From: an uncultured Clostridia bacterium
Lineage (GTDB): Bacteria; Bacillota; Clostridia; TANB77; CAG-508
Assembly (NCBI GenBank): GCA_949935895.1
Contig: CATLGL010000056.1
Span: forward strand, 1-10,131
Reading direction: 5' to 3'
DNA length: 10,131 nucleotides
In this document: one piece after another, positions 7,047 through 10,131 of the stretch
Layout: each line of letters starts with the position of its first letter
Numbering within the stretch: the stretch's first letter is position 1
Position numbers and translations under genes: made by a program
The notes under the pieces: generated by a model
Databases searched by the model: none
The model's input: the letters and a program-made list of their open reading frames with translations, nothing else
What the model was told of the DNA's origin: nothing

Positions 7047-8378
7047 TTAATCTCGATATTTTTCGATATTAGTAAATTTTGTATAGCTTCCAAGCCATAG
7101 TAATTCTACAACTCCTGTCGAGCCTGAACGGTGTTTTGCTACAATTACTTCTGCTACATTCTTTTTTTCACTTTCTTCATTATAGTAATCATCACGATAT
7201 AAGAACATAACTATATCAGCATCCTGTTCAATCGCTCCTGATTCACGAAGATCTGATAACATTGGTCTATGGTCTGGTCTTTGTTCTGGTGCTCTTGATA
7301 ATTGTGATAAAGCAATTACTGGAACATTGATTTCTTTTGCTAGAATTTTTAATGAACGACTAATTTCAGAAATTTCTTGTTCTCTACTTCCTCCTCTTTT
7401 GCTACTTCCTTGCACTAATTGTAAATAGTCTATAACAACTAATCCAATATTTTTCTCTAATTTTAGTTTTCTACATTTGGCACGAATTTCCATGACTGAA
7501 ATTCCAGGAGTATCATCAATATAAATACCTGCTTCAGAAAGTGGTCCAAGTGCTCCAGCTAGTTTCATCCAATCATCATCATCAATTTTTCCAGTTCTTA
7601 CTTTATTGCTGTCAACCATTGCTTCACTACATAAAATTCTGTTTACCATCTGTTCTTTAGACATTTCTAAACTAAAAATGGCAACTGGTATTCCTGCACG
7701 AACTGCAGCATTTGATGCAATATTTAAAGCAAATGCTGATTTTCCCATAGCTGGTCTTGCTGCAATTAGAATTAAATCTGACTCATGAAGTCCTGCTGTT
7801 TTGTAATCTAAATCTGCAAAACCTGTTGGAACTCCTGTAATATGTTGTTTCTGGTTGTACAACTTTTCTAACCCTGCAAAGGTATCTACTAAAATATCTT
7901 TTATAGCTGCATATCCTTTTTGATTCTTTTTTTGCATTACATCAAAAATTTTCTTTTCTGCTTGATCCATAATTGTTTCTACTTCTTCTGTTGGGTCATA
8001 TCCTAGAGCAATAATTTGATTTGCTGTTTGGATTAAACTCCTAAGCATTGATTTTTCTTCTACAATTTTAATATATTTATCAATATTGGCTGTTGTAGGT
8101 GCCATATCTGGAAGACTTGCTAAATATTCTAATCCTCCTACTGAAGCAAGCTTACCAATTGAAACCAATTCTGCTTTTAATGTAATAATATCAATTGGCT
8201 CTGCTCGGTTATACAAATTTAATATTGCTCCATAGATAGCCTTATTGTCTTCACGATAAAAATCCTCTTGTTTTAATACTTCAATTACTGAAGCAACAGC
8301 CTCTTTATCTGTCATCATGCTTCCTAATACAGCTTGTTCTGCTTCAATATCACTTGGTGGTACTTTTCCTAATTCCAT
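7047..8378 (-). CDS. dnaB: Replicative DNA helicase DnaB
   Basis: The hexameric 5'-3' helicase that unwinds DNA at the replication fork. The N-terminal collar domain spans about residues 1-100 (PPSDIEAEQAVLGSMM at the start), followed by a linker helix and a RecA-like ATPase from about 175. Walker A ARPAMGKS is at 207-214, the SLEMS segment with the likely catalytic Glu at 236-240, Walker B VVIDYLQL at 314-321, SQLSRAPEQRPDHRP at 358-372, and the AKHRSGSTG arginine-finger region at 414-422. The length of 443 residues is normal and the frame is intact. The ATG at 8378 follows AGGGGA. It begins only 9 bases after the corrected rplI stop, so rplI and dnaB form a tight operon. Without the rplI frameshift the gap would be 52 bases. 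Confidence 0.97.
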   Translation of the reverse strand: MELGKVPPSDIEAEQAVLGSMMTDKEAVASVIEVLKQEDFYREDNKAIYGAILNLYNRAEPIDIITLKAELVSIGKLASVGGLEYLASLPDMAPTTANIDKYIKIVEEKSMLRSLIQTANQIIALGYDPTEEVETIMDQAEKKIFDVMQKKNQKGYAAIKDILVDTFAGLEKLYNQKQHITGVPTGFADLDYKTAGLHESDLILIAARPAMGKSAFALNIASNAAVRAGIPVAIFSLEMSKEQMVNRILCSEAMVDSNKVRTGKIDDDDWMKLAGALGPLSEAGIYIDDTPGISVMEIRAKCRKLKLEKNIGLVVIDYLQLVQGSSKRGGSREQEISEISRSLKILAKEINVPVIALSQLSRAPEQRPDHRPMLSDLRESGAIEQDADIVMFLYRDDYYNEESEKKNVAEVIVAKHRSGSTGVVELLWLGSYTKFTNIEKYRD

Positions 8379-8387
8379 ATTTTTCCC

Positions 8388-8835
8388 CTACATTCCTATA
8401 ATCGTTATTTTTAATTTCGCATTAACTCCATCATATAGTTTTATTTCTACCTGAAATGTTCCGAAGTTCTTTAATCGAATCCTGTAATATAATTTTTTTC
8501 TTATCTACTTTTATTTGATATTGTTTTTCTAAATTATCTGCAATTTCTTTTGCTGTAATACTACCGAATATTTTGCCATTTTCTCCACTTTTTACTTGTA
8601 ATTTTAATAAAATTCCTTCTATCTTCTTCGCTGTTTTTTTTGCCTCTTCTTTTTCGATTTCTTTTCTATGTTCTTCGGAGGATTTTTTAACTTGTAAATT
8701 TGTTAAATTCCCTTTATCTGCTAGTACTGCTAATTTTTTAGGAAATAGATAATTCCTTGCATATCCATCATTTGCGTTAATAACATCATCTTTTTTTCCT
8801 ACTCCTTTTATATCTTGTGTTAAAATTACCTTCAT
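8388..8835 (-). CDS. rplI: 50S ribosomal protein L9, read through a +1 frameshift at CGG
   Basis: L9 binds 23S rRNA at the base of the L1 stalk and helps maintain reading frame. The N-terminal domain is typical (MKVILTQDIKGVGKKDDVI, then GYARNYLFPKKLA at about 24-36). A long charged helix runs at about 45-75, and the C-terminal domain starts near 76 (GKIFGSITAKEIA). The uncorrected frame diverges after KEL at residue 124 into RNISGRNKTI and stops at 8431. Skipping the C of the CGG codon gives GTFQVEIKLYDGVNAKLKIT and a stop at 8388. This gives 148 residues, the usual L9 length, and ends 9 bases before dnaB. The last strand of the C-terminal domain exists only in the shifted product. The ATG at 8835 follows AAAGGAGGT. 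An indel error is the alternative. Confidence 0.92.
8461..8463 (-). other. +1 frameshift site in rplI (CTT CGG AAC)
   Basis: In-frame CGG (minus strand 8463 to 8461) is codon 125. Skipping its C joins KEL to GTFQVEIK exactly where the L9 family has a conserved Gly. The unshifted frame ends ten codons later at TGA. No adjacent stop codon or obvious stimulatory hairpin is seen, so the CGG is the shared element with the other two sites. Confidence 0.85.
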
Positions 8836-8866
8836 TGTTTTCTACCTCCTTTATTAGTTGTATATT

Positions 8867-8895
8867 AGTGTATCGCAAAATTGTTTATTTTTCAA
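8867..8895 (-). promoter_or_regulatory. Promoter of rplI-dnaB
   Basis: TTGAAA (8890-8895), a 17-base spacer and TACACT (8867-8872) on the minus strand. The predicted start is about 25 bases upstream of rplI. This independent promoter makes sense because the accessory gene and its terminator separate rplI from gdpP. Confidence 0.65.
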
Positions 8896-8909
8896 GGTTT
8901 AAATAAAAA

Positions 8910-8924
8910 TTGTTTTGAAAACAA
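8910..8924. promoter_or_regulatory. Palindrome between divergent promoters, possible operator
   Basis: TTGTTTT-G-AAAACAA is a perfect 7-bp inverted repeat with a 1-base centre. It lies between the -35 boxes of the minus-strand rplI promoter and the plus-strand coiled-coil gene promoter. The symmetry suits a dimeric repressor, but AT-rich DNA gives such palindromes by chance. Confidence 0.3.
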
Positions 8925-8944
8925 GGAATTTTTTTCATTTCATA

Positions 8945-8973
8945 TTGACTTTTTGATATCATTATGGTATATG
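8945..8973 (+). promoter_or_regulatory. Promoter of the coiled-coil gene
   Basis: TTGACT (8945-8950), a 17-base spacer and TATATG (8968-8973). The predicted start near 8980 leaves a leader of about 60 nt before the gene and rules out translation from the ATG at 8964, which would lie inside the promoter. Confidence 0.7.
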
Positions 8974-9041
8974 TTTTTATGTTGGATTTATCAAATTTGG
9001 GCTATGATTATAATAAAACTAATAAGATAGGAGGTGTAGCC

Positions 9042-9518
9042 ATGGAAAATGAGATTTTAAAAGAAATTTTAACAGACATTAAAGGTATTTGCACTCAATT
9101 AAACTCTATTGATGAACGACAATCTTATTTATCTAAACAATTTGATATTTCTTATAATGAGCAAGTTGCTTTTCGTGATGAACAAATTGCTTTTCGCAAT
9201 GAATTCAATACTTTTCGTGATGAACAAATCGCTTTTCGTAATGAATTCAATACTTTTCGTGATGAGCAAATCGCTTTTCGCAATGAATTCAATACTTTTC
9301 GCGATGAAGTTATAAAACAATTAACAGACTTGCGTACAGATGTTGATACCATTTATGTGTTAGAAAAAGATTCTCGAAAAACATTAGCAGAGAATACAAA
9401 GCTTCTACAAGAGCATTCGGAAATTTTGTGTGATTTATTAACTCTTGCAAAAGTAAATCAAGAGCAACATGAAAATTTTGATAAACAAATTTCTTTTTTA
9501 GAAGCTATTGTGTCTTAA
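9042..9518 (+). CDS. Coiled-coil protein with 14-residue repeats, function unknown
   Basis: A 158-residue soluble, highly charged protein with no signal peptide or membrane segment. The start at 9042 has AGGAGGT 6 nt upstream. The N-terminus (MENEILKEILTDIKGICTQL) resembles small Clostridial coiled-coil proteins of unknown role. Residues about 44-89 consist of three near-identical 14-residue units (FRDEQIAFRNEFNT) plus a fourth start (FRDE), so two heptads per unit each beginning with Phe-Arg. The C-terminal part (LRTDVDTIYVLEKDSRKTLAENTKLLQEH) is also helical with heptad character. It is the only plus-strand gene here, has its own promoter and terminator, and interrupts the usual gdpP-rplI adjacency, which suggests an insertion in this lineage. 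No catalytic motif is seen. A structural or partner-tethering role is possible but unproven. Confidence 0.8.
   Translation: MENEILKEILTDIKGICTQLNSIDERQSYLSKQFDISYNEQVAFRDEQIAFRNEFNTFRDEQIAFRNEFNTFRDEQIAFRNEFNTFRDEVIKQLTDLRTDVDTIYVLEKDSRKTLAENTKLLQEHSEILCDLLTLAKVNQEQHENFDKQISFLEAIVS
9171..9308 (+). repeat. 42-bp in-frame tandem repeat, 3.3 copies
   Basis: Units at 9171-9212, 9213-9254 and 9255-9296, plus 12 bases of a fourth (9297-9308). Units differ at only a few third-codon positions (for example CGT/CGC, GAA/GAG, ATT/ATC). Each unit is a multiple of three, so gain or loss of a unit changes coiled-coil length by 14 residues without losing frame. A 21-bp sub-period with shared TTTCG is visible. 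Confidence 0.92.
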
Positions 9519-9574
9519 TTTGTATATAGAGCTTTATTTATCTTTGAAATAACATTTTTTATAGCAAGACCAAA

Positions 9575-9617
9575 AATAAAAGTAGACATGTAAAATTTTT
9601 GCATGTCTACTTTTATT
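9575..9617. terminator. Bidirectional terminator between the coiled-coil gene and gdpP
   Basis: A perfect 16-bp stem (AATAAAAGTAGACATG at 9575-9590 and its complement at 9602-9617) with an 11-nt loop. The stem is A-rich at its base on one side and T-rich on the other in both directions, so it can end the plus-strand coiled-coil transcript and the minus-strand gdpP transcript, which converge here. Confidence 0.85.
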
Positions 9618-9633
9618 GATATGACTTTGTTTT

Positions 9634-10131
9634 TTAATTTGCTAATTCTTCAAAATATTCATCTATCTTTAATATTAGTTCTTCTTTTACCTCTTGTTTC
9701 GTTTTTCCCTCTACTTGTGCTCCTGCAAGAGTAATGTGTCCGTCCACCACCAAGTTTTTCTAGAATAACTTGTACATTAATATCTCCAATTGAACGTCCA
9801 CTAATACATACTTTACTTCCTATTGCCCCAATGACGAAGGAAGCTGTTATATCACTTATTGTTAATAATTCATCTGCTGCTTTTGCGCAAATTAACCCTG
9901 CATCTTTATTTTCTTGTTTATAAATAGAAATAGCTATTGTATCTCGTATCACTTCTGCTTCTTTTACAATATCTGAAATCCTATTATAGCTTTCTAAATC
10001 ACTTTGAAACCATTTTTTTACTTTAATGATATCAACACCACATTTTCTTAAATAGGCTGCTGCTTCAAAGGTTCTAACTCCTGTTTTAAAGGTAAAGTTT
10101 TTGGTGTCCATCATAATTCCTGCATATAAGC
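9634..10131 (-). CDS. gdpP: c-di-AMP phosphodiesterase GdpP (C-terminal part), read through a +1 frameshift at CGG
   Basis: Only the DHH/DHHA1 end of the protein is visible; the gene continues beyond the window. GdpP is a membrane protein that hydrolyses c-di-AMP to pApA, controlling potassium and wall homeostasis. Visible family segments are AGIMMDTKNFTFKTGVRTFEAAAYLR at the edge, DELLTISDITASFVIG, and SGRSIGDINVQVILEKLGGG. Here the frame meets CGG (9742-9740) and would continue as RTHYSCRS to a stop at 9659. Skipping the C completes the DHHA1 motif GGGGH and continues as ITLAGAQVEGKTKQEV, ending at 9634 in EYFEELAN, 17 bases from the terminator. The break falls inside the substrate-binding glycine motif, so the unshifted product should be inactive. 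The gene neighbours rplI-dnaB as in other Firmicutes, but with an accessory gene between. Confidence 0.88.
9740..9742 (-). other. +1 frameshift site in gdpP (GGA CGG ACA)
   Basis: In-frame CGG (minus strand 9742 to 9740) directly after the third Gly of the DHHA1 GGGGH motif. Skipping C restores the fourth Gly and the His. The preceding GGA would have to re-pair with GAC if the P-site tRNA slipped, which is poor. This favours direct out-of-frame entry of tRNA-Gly or four-base decoding. Confidence 0.85.

Noticed and set aside
8964..9041. Earlier start (MVYVFMLDL...) for the coiled-coil protein
   Set aside because: The ATG lies within the promoter, has no Shine-Dalgarno, and a perfect AGGAGGT precedes the ATG at 9042.
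9171..9308. CRISPR-like repeat array
   Set aside because: The units are contiguous with no spacers, and they are in-frame coding repeats.
9129..9352. Overlapping open frames on the minus strand and in another plus frame across the 42-bp repeat
   Set aside because: They are frame shadows of the repeat, lack ribosome binding sites, and overlap a better supported gene.
4264..9742. Random sequencing or assembly indels as the explanation of the three frame breaks
   Set aside because: Not excluded, but less likely: all three add the same base in the same codon phase before GGN, none lies in a long homopolymer, and no other frame break is seen in about 3,000 codons.

Overview
The window is AT-rich with mostly A/T-ending codons. 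Its housekeeping order (on the minus strand: gdpP, rplI, dnaB, tilS, ftsH) is typical of Firmicutes, most likely an uncultured Clostridia-type bacterium. The type IV-pilin-like leader on a huge surface protein and an FxLYD-like lipid-free membrane protein also fit that group. Strong Shine-Dalgarno sequences and TTGACA/TATAAT-type promoters are visible.

Layout. Positions 1-3788, minus strand: a promoter, a 157-residue membrane-anchored FxLYD-like protein, an intergenic double hairpin, a 1037-residue pilin-leader surface protein with a duplicated ~180-residue module and a beta-helix-like C-terminus, and the first 15 codons of another gene. Positions 3847-8895, minus strand: rplI (promoter at 8867-8895), dnaB, tilS and ftsH, closed by a strong terminator at 3847-3889. 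Positions 8945-9617: an accessory plus-strand gene with its own promoter, encoding a coiled-coil protein with 42-bp repeats. It sits between gdpP and rplI, which are usually adjacent. Positions 9634-10131: the 3' part of gdpP, minus strand.

The striking feature is decoding. Three conserved genes (ftsH, rplI, gdpP) are each broken by exactly one extra base. In all three the break falls on an in-frame CGG codon, and translation resumes in the +1 frame by skipping the C and reading GGN as a conserved glycine. By my reading, these three are the only in-frame CGG codons among roughly 3,000 codons in the window. About 13 other sense-strand CGG triplets lie out of frame and cause no disruption. After correction the proteins have normal family lengths (FtsH 598, L9 148) and normal motifs (LLG|GRVAE, KEL|GTFQV, GGG|GH). 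The simplest biological reading is that CGG has no arginine tRNA here and is used as a +1 frameshift signal, or that CGGN is read as a four-base glycine codon. The main rival is a systematic C-insertion artefact before GG. This cannot be settled from one window.

The housekeeping genes serve c-di-AMP turnover (GdpP), the ribosome (L9), replication (DnaB), tRNA-Ile maturation (TilS) and membrane proteolysis (FtsH). Productive expression of three of the five would depend on efficient frameshifting at CGG.
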